Shown here: positions 1-10,330 of the stretch, in pieces | Position numbering within the stretch: position 1 is the first letter of the stretch | Layout: each line of letters begins with the position of its first letter | Source: Siphonodentalium dalli | Lineage: Eukaryota > Mollusca > Scaphopoda > Gadilida > Siphonodentaliidae | Length of the DNA stretch: 64,000 bases | Assembly (NCBI GenBank): GCA_032622095.1 | Contig: CP136064.1 | Coordinates: 176,342,247-176,406,246 of the forward strand | Direction of reading: 5' to 3' | Notes under the pieces: model-generated | Databases searched by the model: none | Seen by the model: only the letters and a program-made list of their open reading frames with translations | Told to the model about the DNA's origin: nothing | Made by a program: the position numbers and the translations under genes

Positions 1-480
1 GCCACGGGGCGATCTCACGGGCCGAAACTATATAAAACTTATTATTGGATTAGATAGACCATCCTTGACTGATTAGAATGAAATTTGCTGTACAGGTTTA
101 CAACCATAATATTTGGGTCAAGTTCAATTTTGTTTCGTCTGCCCATTATTACCAGAGTTATCGGCCCTTTTTCACTTGGAAGAGATAGATGATATTTTAA
201 TTGACTGAAGTTATGATCCGCAAATGAAAACTGAGCCAAATTTCAACAAAGGGCTGCAACTTTGGAAAATTTGGCAGCCAGACTCCAAAATCAAACTTGA
301 CCTGTATTTTGTGGTACTAGAACTAAGTTATACAGAAACTAAATATGAATACGGACAGAGAGACAGACCAAAAACATAATACAGGCATATAAAATTACAG
401 CACCTCAGATACATTTGTAAGATATGTCCGCTCTATACTGATATGTGTACATTTGAAACCATTATTCGAAAAAAACAAAC
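1..480. other. Sequence downstream of RBM19 exon, probably intron
   Basis: No exon could be recognised here on either strand. The stretch from about 40 to 345 looks like a fragment of a dispersed repeat: it contains the phrase CCAGAGTTATCGGCCC, close to the CAGAGTTATGGCCC phrase at 35960 and 43195 and to the AGGGCCATAACTC of the 161-bp array at 9340. Since the RBM19 exon ends at 481 with a donor site, this is most simply intron of that gene, with the next exon left of the window. Confidence 0.5.
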
Positions 481-612
481 CTCTTTCTTTTTTGCTTTTT
501 CATCATTAATTTCTTCTTCCGTGAGTGTCTTCTTATATGCTGAGCTCTCTGGAGTATATTTACTCCAGGCTCTAGGTTTATCTGTATCAGCAAGATCTTT
601 AGCAATTTCAAT
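481..612 (-). CDS. RBM19: RBM19, internal exon (end of RRM1 and conserved tail)
   Basis: This 132-nt exon encodes 44 residues in phase 0 and follows the exon at 2760-2942. The peptide reads IEIAKDLADTDKPRAWSKY followed by a Lys/Glu-rich segment. The DKPRAWSK stretch after an RRM is characteristic of RBM19 (yeast Mrd1), a nucleolar protein with six RRMs needed for 18S rRNA maturation and small-subunit assembly. The acceptor is TTTCTTTATAG before 612 and the donor is GAG/GTTTGT after 481. Joined to the upstream exon, the product runs SRVE-IEIAK, aligning without a gap to the vertebrate SRI-TVEF-CK region as I remember it. The next exon is outside the window. An overlapping plus-strand open frame is a shadow. 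The function is family knowledge; the splice sites and motifs are seen directly. Confidence 0.88.
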
Positions 613-617
613 CTATA

Positions 618-1882
618 AAGAAATGAAAGTGTCAATGACACTGTGACTCAACTTGGGGAGGCGTTAATAATTTTATGCTGAGCAGTCAATAGAATGATAA
701 AGAAGGAAAGTCAAAAAGTTTCAGTAAATGGATTGTATTGTGTAAATGAAATTAATTTCATTTAAAACATTTCTCCACTAAATGTGGGCTGCAGGGTGTG
801 CCAATGGATTCAAATGTGAAATCCAAGATGGCTCCAGGCGCCAATGTTTTTTAACAAATTTCGGAAGAGTTGACAGCTTCCATCTGGAGGTCACACCAAA
901 CAACCATATGAAGTTTGGATGAGGGATGAGGGATGTGGCATATAGGGTGTGCCCAAGGATTTTATGTTATGAAAAGAGTAAAATCAAAGACCATGTTTTT
1001 TAATGAAATTCGGAAAATACCGTTGCTTCCCATCTAGAGATCACTCTAAAAATGCATATAAAGTTTGGTGATGATCGGACGAGGGATGTGGTCTGTAGTG
1101 TGTGCCAAAGGATTTAGTCATACAAAGAGTAATATATAGCATGGCTGCCGGCGGCCATGTTTTCAATAAAAAATCGTTCAAATTCGATAGCTCTCATCTA
1201 GAGGTGACACTAATCATGCCTGAAAAATTATAAAACATTTCTTGGATATATGCAGGCTGCAGGGTGTGCCGATGGATTCAAATTTGAAATCCAAGATGGC
1301 TGCTGGTGGCCATGTTTTTTAAAAGAATTTTAGAAATATTCGATGGCTCCCATCTAGAGGTCACCCCAAAGATCCATATGAAGTCTGATGATGGTCTGAT
1401 GAGGGGTGAGGCTTGTAGGGTGTGCCAAAGGATTTAGTCATGCAAAGAGTAAAATCCAAGATGGCTATTGGCAGCCATGTTTTTAAACAAATTTTGGAAA
1501 TAATATAGAGGTCACCCCGAATATCCATACGAAGTTTGGTGGTGATTAGATGAGGGATGTGGTCTGTAGGGTGTACCAAAGGATTTAGTCATGCAAAGAG
1601 TAAAATTCAAGATGGCTGTTGGCGGCCATGTTTTTCATTGAAAATTTGATAGCTCCCATCCAGAGGTGATTCTAATCATGCCTATAAATTTTCAAAACAT
1701 TTCTCCAATAAATGCGGGCTGCAGGGTGTGCCGATGGATTCAAATTAGAAATCCAAAATAGTTTGGTGATGATCGGATGAGGGATGCGGCCTGTAGGGTG
1801 AGCCAAAGGAGATTGTTGAAGGACGCACGGATGCCAACCCACAGCAATAGCTCAAACTATACAAAGTAAAGTTGAGCTATAA
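618..1882 (+). mobile_element. HINE/pearl-type non-autonomous element in RBM19 intron
   Basis: The element opens with a hairpin AGTGTCA/TGACACT (628-642) followed by ACTCAACTT. A core of about six diverged tandem units of roughly 155 bp (about 780-1815) follows, each carrying phrases such as CCAAGATGGCTGCTGG, CCCATCTAGAGGTCACC and AGTTTGGTGATGATCGG. It closes with GACGCACGGATGCC and a terminal hairpin TAGCTCAA/TTGAGCTA (1848-1879). Tandem core, ACGG-like microsatellite and terminal hairpins match the layout of bivalve pearl elements and other Helentron-associated INterspersed Elements. No protein is encoded. Related pieces lie at 3200, 20220, 22620, 23716 and 46605. Confidence 0.7.
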
Positions 1883-2279
1883 AGAATAGTCAGAAATACT
1901 ATAGGAAATTGAATTCAGACTTTTGCCAGCAGGCCGTGCAGAAAATAAATTGTGAAAGAATTGATGTACTATGATAGGCACAGAACCATGAGAACAGCCT
2001 CAAGTTAACTACATCAATTTAAGATAATAACTAGGGCATGTCATGTAATAATGCATATATCAATGTGGTATATCATTGAACACCCACTGCCAAATAAGGC
2101 CCAAATGATAATACTAGCAAGCAATGTTTTAAATACATAATAAATAAATTACACAAATATTTTGGTCGGAAAGTATTAGGCATTGCCTGAAATAATTTAG
2201 CAAACATATTTTCATTTGGTAAAACATGCTACAAACAAATATTGGGGCAGCAAAAACCATGTTGGGCAACTGATATTAA

Positions 2280-2536
2280 CCCTTCCATGACTGGGCCTTC
2301 CTGCAATTTTGAGAAAACCCTGTCCAATGCATTCTCTTATATATGCGAATCTCCCATAGGGAGACTTGCATATATAAGAGAATACATTGGCCTAACATTA
2401 ATTACCTTGATCGTGTAAGCCAGTGCATTCTCAGATATATAATGCGAAGCTCCCTATGGAAGTCTTGCATACGTCAGAGAATGCACTGGCACAGGATCTT
2501 TAATGTTGCACCAAAGCAGCTCCCGTCATGAAAGGG
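2280..2536. mobile_element. TTAA-flanked MITE (piggyBac-type ends)
   Basis: Imperfect terminal inverted repeats CCCTTCCATGACTGG and CCGTCATGAAAGGG are flanked on both sides by TTAA (2276-2279 and 2537-2540), the piggyBac superfamily target site. Inside are further inverted stretches around TGCATTCTCTTATATATG, so the element folds back on itself. It has no coding capacity. A truncated relative sits at about 17840-17941. Confidence 0.75.
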
Positions 2537-2632
2537 TTAAAGCTAGAAACTGACAATGCAAATGATTTTTGAACTATATCATGTCATACTGGAGTCTGGA
2601 ACTGAAGAGATTAGGATAATGAACTGGACATA

Positions 2633-2731
2633 CAGTAATGCTCTAATTAATCGACCTCTTAACCAAAGCAGAATTATGGGTAACTTTCAGGATTTAGTCG
2701 GAAATATGGTCGATTAATTAGAGCATTACTG
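2633..2731. mobile_element. 99-bp mariner-type MITE near RBM19 donor site
   Basis: A 25-bp inverted repeat begins CAGTAATGCTCTAATTAA and ends TTAATTAGAGCATTACTG, flanked by TA on both sides (2631-2632 and 2732-2733). CAGT ends with a TA duplication are typical of Tc1/mariner MITEs. It ends 22 bp from the exon 2760-2942 donor. Its interior phrase GGATTTAGTCGGAAATATGG recurs at 3127-3146, where the ends have decayed. Confidence 0.8.
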
Positions 2732-2759
2732 TATATGCAGCACAAATGTGATAACTTAC

Positions 2760-2942
2760 TTCAACTCTACTTGTATCAACAAATGTTTTGTTGAGTGAAT
2801 GCAATGCATCTTGAGCTTCACCTTCATTCTTGTATCCAACAAATGCAAACTTCCTGAATACACCGTTGCGAGTGTATTTCAGACTGCATTCTGTAATATG
2901 CCCATGTTTACTGAAAACATTCCTTAGTCTTTCTTCTTTTAA
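2760..2942 (-). CDS. RBM19: RBM19, internal exon (first RNA-recognition motif)
   Basis: This 183-nt exon encodes 61 residues in phase 0, from LKEERLRNVFSKHG to DTSRVE. It is the body of an RRM: the segment FRKFAFVGYK is the RNP1 strand, flanked by ITECSLKYTRNG and EAQDALHSLNKTF. The spacing and wording match RRM1 of RBM19/Mrd1, which works in the nucleolus on pre-18S rRNA. The acceptor is a T-rich tract ending CAG (2945-2943) and the donor is GAA/GTAAGT. The apparent Met start upstream of LKEER is intronic translation and is not used. The small first exon carrying the initiator Met and the RNP2 strand must lie to the right, but I could not find it. Confidence 0.88.
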
Positions 2943-4010
2943 CTGAAAAAAAAACGTCGCTGCCATAGTATATTATCTGTATTGGTTAGTTCCTCAGGCT
3001 CATTTTGGCTATTAAATTAGGTTAAGATTTTCATATCTCCAAACCAGGTATTACCTCTGTATGTTACATTAATGCCCCCTAAATAATCAACTCCTTAGCC
3101 ACAGCAAAATTATGGGTAACTTTTTCAGGATTTAGTCGGAAATATGGCTTGTTGCCATTCATTGGAATGAAAATGAATGAAATTGTTGGCACATGCATGC
3201 ACGGACACACTGATGCCAACCCATGGCAATAGTTCAAACTTTACATTGTAAAGTCAACTAAAAATGATCCAGCCATAAATACGGGCCATAGGGTGTGCCG
3301 ATTTGATTCAAATTTGAAATCCAAGATGGCTGCTGCAGCCATGTTTTTCATCGAAATTCGGAAAAATTAGATAGCTCCCATCTATAGGTCACCCTGAAGC
3401 TTCATATGAAGTTTGGTAAAGATAGGAAAAGGGATGCGGCCTGTAGGGCATGCCAAAGTAAATTGTTGATGCATGGACGGACGGACACACGCATGGACGA
3501 CGGAAGCCAACCCATGACAATAGCTCAAACAATATGTTGTAAAGTTGAGCCAATAATCAGCAGAAAACACTGTTTTCTATTCGAACACAATCAAATGCCG
3601 AGAATTATTCATTCGGCTGCCAACGAGTCCGACATGGAAACCCCACTTCAATGCGAGTTCATTGGAACTTCATCCACTGAGATTACTCAAACTCAGTAAT
3701 GTTAGAAGTATAGACCCTGAATATGTAAATCGGGTTCAAAACAGAGTTTGCGTTCTGCGAATCTCTTTGTGTTTTCTTCTAGCAGAACGAAATGTGCCCA
3801 GATATCGGATTTACGCATTTCTTGAGTATCTATGAAACAGTAGATGTCAAACGACCAGGCCAACGATATACCAACCAAAAACAATCCCATCATATTTTAT
3901 GGTATAACATTGCATATTAAGTGTGCAATTATTGTGTTTACAGAAAGTAAAGTACGGGTATGTAGAAATTTGACACATATATACCGTGCCCATTGAGATG
4001 TTCTATGTAA
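2943..4010. other. RBM19 upstream intron sequence with repeat relics
   Basis: A decayed copy of the mariner-type MITE interior lies at about 3060-3147. From 3200 to 3565 there are two HINE 3' portions: the first (3200-3260) has the CACGGACACACTGATGCC end, and the second (about 3290-3565) has one core unit, the microsatellite ACGGACGGACACACGC and the hairpin-like end AATAGCTCAA/GTTGAGCC. Nothing is recognised from 3566 to 4010. The open frame at 3406-3699 is mostly repeat and is not a gene. Confidence 0.55.
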
Positions 4011-4012
4011 TT

Positions 4013-4735
4013 GGACTATGAGGTGTTCACGTGGGCCAACATTGGGCCAATATTATATTGCCAACAGTTGGGAGGATACGTTTGTCCAATCAATTATGGG
4101 CAAACAACGTCAACCCAAACAATATGTTGGACCAACATTATAATTCCAAGGGTTTGGAACAATATGTTGTACAACAATGGGCCAACTACGTAGACCCAAC
4201 CAATGTGTTGCAATTTATTTCAGTGCCGTGATTAAGGAAAGTCAGTAGCCGAGAGGTAGCGTACTTGCCTCTTGTACTAGCAGACCGGGCATCGCAACTT
4301 GGTCAGGGTATTCTGATAAAAATCAGAACTTGGTCAGATACCAAGATTGTCTGGCTGAAAAGTCTTATTCGAGATCACTGAATACAGATAAGAATGCAAA
4401 ATGCCGACCCTGTCCGATCAGAAGCAGACATTAATGGCTGATTGACAGGTCCACATGCCTCGGTGTGTGCACGTTAAAGAACACTACTGGAGTCACCACA
4501 GGGTTATAAAGTTACTCGGCCGTGGTAGCTCCTGGAAATGTGAGTGTAAAACCGTAAGGTTCCTAGCCCTGCGCTGCAATATCTACAGATTTCGTTGGCA
4601 TGTTCGCATTGGTCCAATGCTATAATTGCAACTGTTGTAAGGAATATGTTGGGCCAACTAAGGGTACAATGTCAACCCAACCAAACCTAATTCCAATGGT
4701 GCCGACATTATGCCAACGTTGGCCCAATGTAGTCA
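4013..4735. repeat. TTGGGCCAACAT-rich repeat, split by a SINE
   Basis: Both 4020-4215 and 4596-4735 consist of overlapping phrases of the type GGGCCAACATTGGGCC, CAATATGTTG and CCAACGTTGGCCCAA, spaced about 20-40 bp and self-complementary. The two halves are separated by the SINE at 4226-4595, which suggests the SINE inserted into an older repeat. Confidence 0.6.
4226..4595 (+). mobile_element. tRNA-derived SINE
   Basis: The head contains an A-box-like TAGCCGAGAGG (4246-4256) in a context like a tRNA D-arm, then a weak B-box-like stretch near 4290. The body has GTGCACGTTAAAGAACAC (4466-4483), a phrase typical of conserved central domains of invertebrate tRNA-SINEs as I remember them. The tail runs to about 4590 with no clear poly-A. 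It has no coding capacity; transcription by RNA polymerase III would be expected of the intact family. Confidence 0.6.
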
Positions 4736-5891
4736 TGCTATCTTGGATTGACTGTGATCTGGCACATATAGTGTGGACACAGGACAGTGAGTGTGGTGTA
4801 ATCCGACAAATTAGACTATTCGGATTAAGATATATTTTAATATATGGACATTTACGATTATCTAATCTAGCAATTTCGACAACCGATGTCATATATATTT
4901 TCCCAATTCGTTCATCACTACAAATTTCACATTAAATACTAGTAGGATACACCTGTTGTAATACTCGCATATCAGAACAATTTCAACCTATTAGGCATAA
5001 ACTTTCCAATTGTTGAAACTATAGGCCCTCTGGACACCCCACCCACTATAGCTTTCTTTACGTCTCCATATGTGGCTCCAAAGCACTTACTACATATATA
5101 CTTACTTATCGGTACTATATATGTCAGCAAAATTCATTCACTCCAAAAATGATAAGGCCAAAAAAACCAAAAAAAACCTGTGTTTACAGTGACCCGCCCG
5201 CCCCTATTCTGGCGGTTTCAGGACTTGAAAATAAGTGTTTTTATGCAGTTTCTTTCAATTGTATCAACGATGTTTGTGCATTCCAATGATTCCAGGAATG
5301 AACGAACAGCTGATTCAGTTTTCCGTAAGAATAACTGTTAACCGTCTAGGTTCTAGCTGGTCTGGAACAATGAAATTGAGAAATTAGTTTGGTATGGCCT
5401 GAATAAATTAGGTAACTTTTCGCATGTTTTCCCAGATCTTCGGTTTGTTTATTGCAGACATTTCGAATATTTTGTCCGTTGTCATTCTAAGAATTTTTTT
5501 TTGGATTAATAGTGACACAAATTTATGCTAGTTAGTCCAGTCCTGATATTTAGCACTCCCACAAAAGGTATGCGTTTTTTATTTATATTTTTATTTGTGT
5601 CATTAGACGCGAACAATGTAATTTAAAGGCGAATGTCCTACCCGGTCAGATCGTGCAGGTGCATAGCGATTAATATTTTCACATCCAGTATTAGACTGAA
5701 GGATTAAGGGGATTTGTAAATATCCAAATATTAAAATACCTCTTAATCCGAATATCTAATTTGTTGGACTAATTATCCAGTAGTTCTTCCGATCACATGG
5801 CCTTGTGTAAAATGTCAACAAGAACGTGAAGATGGCCGACTTATCCGGGTCACCAACATTCAACAGTTTAGAAATGTCCGATTAAAGCATT
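4736..5891. other. Unassigned intergenic sequence
   Basis: I see no gene, RNA or clear repeat here. A short open frame, MADLSGSPTFNSLEMSD, starts in a good initiation context at 5832 but is only 17 codons long and has no recognisable relative. Confidence 0.4.
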
Positions 5892-6878
5892 TACTCTCGG
5901 GCTCCAAATAAACGTGCATTATTATTTAAGGCGGAAAATTCCCCCCTGTACGCTGCTTATTTGGGTCTGCACGTTTATTTATTTTTCAGTAAAATAATTT
6001 GTACCAAAAGTGAACCGTCAAATTCATCAACCAAGTGAAAGTTTTACCACCGTAAAACATCTTTTCACTTCAAATTTAGGGAAACAGTTTGACAGTTATT
6101 ATAGTAAATACGTTACTCGCTTGAGAGGAATTCCCAAAAATGAAAATAGCAGTGTTTACGTCCCCGCATTCATTTGAAAGTGGCTGCATCCGACTAGTAA
6201 GCCGAGTATCTATTACTTTCGCGCACGTGATTGTTAGGATTATCTCATTATCAGGGGGACGCACCATCATCCATGTTCTTCCAGAATACACATTTCCCCT
6301 CCCCGCATGCCTTTAAAAGTGGACCCATCGGTTTCCGATTAAGCCGTGTATCCATGACGTTTGCATCAGGATTATCTCATTATTAGGGGGGACGCACCAC
6401 GTGCTTACCGGAATACACATTTTTTACTGTGTCAGTGTGGGGCTCCATTTAGAACCAGATATTTTTGTTTTAATTATCTCAATAAAACACTCAATACTGC
6501 CATAATCCAACAATATTATTAGAGGTTAATTTATAAAATATTTGGATCATTGAAAGTGTAATAAAATGTTACTTTATAGTTGGGAAGCTTAGTCTATAAT
6601 TAAAAATGGACGTAGAATAAAACATCGGGGCCTCATTACGCACTGTCTTTAGGGAATTTCTGTAAAAATTGTTGTTGTTTCCCCGCGAGAATTTAAACAT
6701 GGCTTACCGAGTTATGTATAAAATATAAAAATTTCACGTCCTCACTGTTAATTTTATAAACATTTGCTGGAAATTCCCCCCTGCAATATTATTTGGGTCT
6801 GCACGTTTATTAATTTTCAATGAAAGTTCCCCCCTGCACTATTATTTGGGTCTCACATTTATTTGGAGCCCTAGAGTA
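5892..6878. mobile_element. TIR element, TACTCTCGGG family, copy 1
   Basis: The ends are inverted repeats: TACTCTCGGGCTCCAAAT at the left and ATTTGGAGCCCTAGAGTA at the right. Internally the phrase AATTCCCCCCTGTACGC followed by TTATTTGGGTCTGCACG occurs near 5938, with related copies at 6770 and 6825, so the element carries subterminal repeats. A hexamer-rich GACGCACCA phrase is duplicated at 6249 and 6390. It has no transposase. Copy 2 is at 12117-13263. Confidence 0.7.
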
Positions 6879-7079
6879 GATACACCGATACAGGGAACTT
6901 TTGGCGTCAAGTTGTGGCGGGGAGTACCGACTGAAAATATATGGTGAGATAATAAGGCCAGCATTCATTGTTTAGTTGAACAATGTTGTGAAATAGATAG
7001 CCCCACGTAGGGTATGGGGGGGGTGTGCGGCACTAGAAATGAAATACATTTCTAGTGCCATCGGGTCTAGTGCTCAACA
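6879..7079. other. Spacer with a perfect hairpin
   Basis: Positions 7029-7059 form a stem GGCACTAGAAATG/CATTTCTAGTGCC with a five-base loop. Nothing else is recognised in this stretch. Confidence 0.5.
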
Positions 7080-9339
7080 GGTCGGGCACACATCCAAAAC
7101 GGTCTACGTAGCTCGTTTTGTCTACTGTAGCCCGATTGAGCTACGTTTTTAATGTGATTTACACACCTCCATCGATTACTGCCATACCACGAGAAAAGCG
7201 CATTTCGAATTTTCGTTCATTTAGTTGTGTACCACTATTGCGTCTACAAAGAAGCAAAAAACCCAACGACTCACCGCGGCTTAGGCGCAATTAACGATGT
7301 TTTAATTAAGACCTGTTAGCGTTTGGTAGTGACTTTCCCGAAAATATCAGATTTTGCCATAAAAAGTAGGGAACAATCCATTTGTTTTTGCAGGATATTT
7401 ATTTTTGAAGGTCAAGAACATCCAGTTTATGTGGCTCACCTGATTGGATAAAGCGAACAGCTTCACTCGGAGACGAGTATTTGTTAAATGTTTGGCGACC
7501 ACCTTTCAGAGAAGGCAACCTACGGAAACACGATTCACAACTCTACTTTGAAATTTGGAAGCACCTCGCGTAACCACAGTCCCTAGGAATCACTGTTAGT
7601 TGAATAAAATATTATTAAATAATATTAAATCAATATTTTATATTTAGTTATTATAGTTATATTAAGTACAGTTTGGAAAGTAAAACGTTTGTGTACTGCA
7701 TTTTCATTGGTGGATGATTTTCCCGAGTTTATATCATAACATTCCGTATTTTTTTCTTGAAACGATGGTGTATTCAGATTGTTAGTATCTTTACCCACTT
7801 ACGAGAAAATAGCTGTTAGTTACTCGAATATTCCTTCAGGTGCAAACTCGGTGGAATTCTTTACGATTTTGGAAAAACATATCCATTCTATAAATACCAT
7901 TTTACTTATTCGCACCCGGTGATAATCCGAATAAAAGGGATTACGGATGTGAGTAAACAGACGTCGGGTGTGGTAAAACTGGCTCTGCTGTACACTACTA
8001 AGTGCACATTTTAACTCATTCTCATTACTAGATAAATGTAGAAATGACCATCTCAAACTAATATATCTATATATTTTCAAGTAGGGCCCTGGGGATGGTT
8101 GATACCTTGAGATCTGAAAGCAAATTTTATATTCCAAGCTCCCGGTTAACTCCGCATCTCAAGAGTGGCAATGGGAGATAACTCGTGCTGGGTTTGGCTG
8201 CAAAAGTAATGTGTAATAGGGAACTGGATTGATAACTTCCTGTTTTAAACAATTTTGCAGAATTACGTCACTTGATAATAGCCGACAGTTATTCAATGTG
8301 AATATTGGATGGAAAATTACGATTTATGTACAACTCAGACAAGGTACAGTTGATATGACCCGACGAGCACATTAAGAACAATTAACTTAATTGTCACATG
8401 TCAAATGTGGGGAGATAAATGCATTTTTTGCGAACGAAAAATTGAATTGTTCGTTTTAGTGATAGAGCACAGGGGGTGGTCTTGAGTCAATGAGATGATG
8501 GTTTTCATAATAACAAAATCTGATGTTGCCCAACTGTACCTGTTATCTGTATAGTAGAGGTAATGTATCTAGATCTAATTGTTATATTTTAATCAAATTT
8601 AATATTACATGGACAGTGATTCCTAGGACTGTGGCGTAACATTACAGTTATACAAATATGGTTGTCCATTTGTCGTTCCGTACATTCCAACAGATAGATG
8701 TTACACTGAAATCCCATTAAGAACGTACCATTAATCCTCGGCTAAATGCAACCAATCAGATTATCGCCTGCACACGGATGTTTACGAACACAATTGCGAC
8801 CGGAACTACCTCAGATTTGATGAAGATTTACATTTTGATCTAGTCCAAGTCTTCTCGTACTAAAACTAGCTAAGATTTTGGGATGGAGAGATGCTAGTAT
8901 TTAGTCCGAGATCGCGCGCATAGCCATCTTATGACACGTGTTAAGTGTTAATGACCCGCTCAAATAAAACCACAATTATATGAAATAAAATATCACAATT
9001 GCGGCAATAAAAGATATTTTCCGCAGAAGACATGCTATTTGATCTGAACCCCACATCAGTTGTGAATTGAAAGCAGTAATTTAATGCGAAAAGAGACATT
9101 TACCGCAATGTTTACAAATTTTTAAAAGTATGCGAACTCAGTTGACCTCGCGAACTGTGTTCGGCATTTTCCGTTGAAAATATTCCGTAGATTTTCGACT
9201 GACAATGCAAATTACGATGAATTCTCCATTGTAATCGTAATTATGTGTGTCAATAAATAAACAAGAGGTGGCATCAGAGATGCTGTGTCTCGTTTTCGGT
9301 GGCTACCGCCAATTGGTGTGCATCAGTATCGGTAGACTA

Positions 9340-10160
9340 ATTAATAGGTAAAATCTAAAAATGATTAATTAAGGGCCATAACTCCATCAAATTTTATCGG
9401 GCCAGGCTGGTTTTCGAACTCGTCCGAAATATTCTTGGCAAGTATGTCTATTCCAAATTTTAAACAAATCGGAGGACGTTTGTTGAAGTTATCGTGCTAA
9501 CGAGCTAAAAATTCACGAAAAATGACTAATTAAGGGCCATAACTCTATCAAATTTTATTGGGCCAGGCTGGTTTTCGAACTCGTCCAGTATATTATTGGA
9601 AGACACTTATATACCAAATTTTAGTTGAATCGGATGACGTTTGTTGAAGTTATCGTGCTAACGAGCTCAAAATTCGTACAAAATGACTACTTAAGGACCA
9701 TAACTCTATCAAATTTTATCGGACCGGGCCGGTTTTCTAACTTGTCCGAGGTATTCTTGGGAGACACCTATATATCAAAATTTCAATCAAATAGGATGAT
9801 GTTTGTTAAATTATCGCGCTAACGAGCTGAAAATTTGTGAAAAATTACTAATTAAGGGCCATAACTCTATCAAATTTTATCGGACCAGGCCGGTTTTCGA
9901 ACTCATCCGAGATATTCTTGGGAGACACCTATATACCAAATTTCAATCAAATCGGATAATGTTTGTTGAAGTTATCGCGCTAACGAGCTGAAAATTCGTG
10001 AAAAATGACTAATTAAGGGCCATAACTCTATCAAATTTTATCGGACCAGGCCGGTTTTCGAACTCATCCGAGATATTCTTGGGAGACACCTATATACCAA
10101 ATTTCAATCAAATCGGATAACGTTTGTTGAAGTTATCGCGCTAACGAGCTGAAAATTCAA
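9340..10160 (+). repeat. 161-bp tandem repeat, five copies
   Basis: The phrase AAGGGCCATAACTC or a close variant recurs at 9371, 9532, 9693, 9854 and 10015, exactly 161 bp apart each time, with a shortened sixth start at about 10159. Each unit also carries CGGTTTTCGAACTC, ATATTCTTGGGAGACACC and GTTATCGCGCTAACGAGC. Copies 4 and 5 are nearly identical and copy 1 is the most diverged, so the array grew toward the right. It is followed by the CCCG microsatellite at 10290-10325. Confidence 0.92.
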
Positions 10161-10330
10161 AGGGCCATAACTCTGTAATAAATGTGCGGACGAACCAGAT
10201 TTTTTGTCTGCAGCTTACGTGCATGGATATGTACTTACACACCAAATTTTTAATCCGTCAATAAACGGTTGAGTTATAAGCAAAACATGTCGCCCGCCCG
10301 CCCATCCGCCGCCCGCCCGCCCACCGTACC
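10161..10330 (+). mobile_element. 3' flank of the 161-bp array with CCCG microsatellite
   Basis: A partial array unit leads into unique sequence and then a GCCCGCCCGCCC-type microsatellite (10290-10325). Tandem core followed by a four-base microsatellite is the pearl/HINE layout, so the array at 9340 is probably the core of such an element rather than free satellite DNA. The left boundary is not clear. Confidence 0.5.

Larger units (their letters stand above)
613..2759 (-). other. RBM19: RBM19 intron, filled with transposable elements
   Basis: This intron lies between the two RBM19 exons, with GTAAGT at 2759-2754 and TAG at 615-613. It holds a HINE-type element (618-1882), a TTAA-flanked MITE (2280-2536) and a 99-bp mariner-type MITE (2633-2731). 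The 1883-2275 stretch holds nothing I recognise. The HINE begins practically at the acceptor, so the polypyrimidine tract overlaps or adjoins the repeat end. Confidence 0.8.

Noticed and set aside
7820-8137. Minus-strand frame with the peptide KIVKN as a candidate first RBM19 exon
   Set aside because: Only four residues fit the expected start, the following sequence does not, and there is no donor in the right place.
9340-10160. CRISPR-like array
   Set aside because: The units are adjoining 161-bp repeats without spacers, in eukaryotic DNA.
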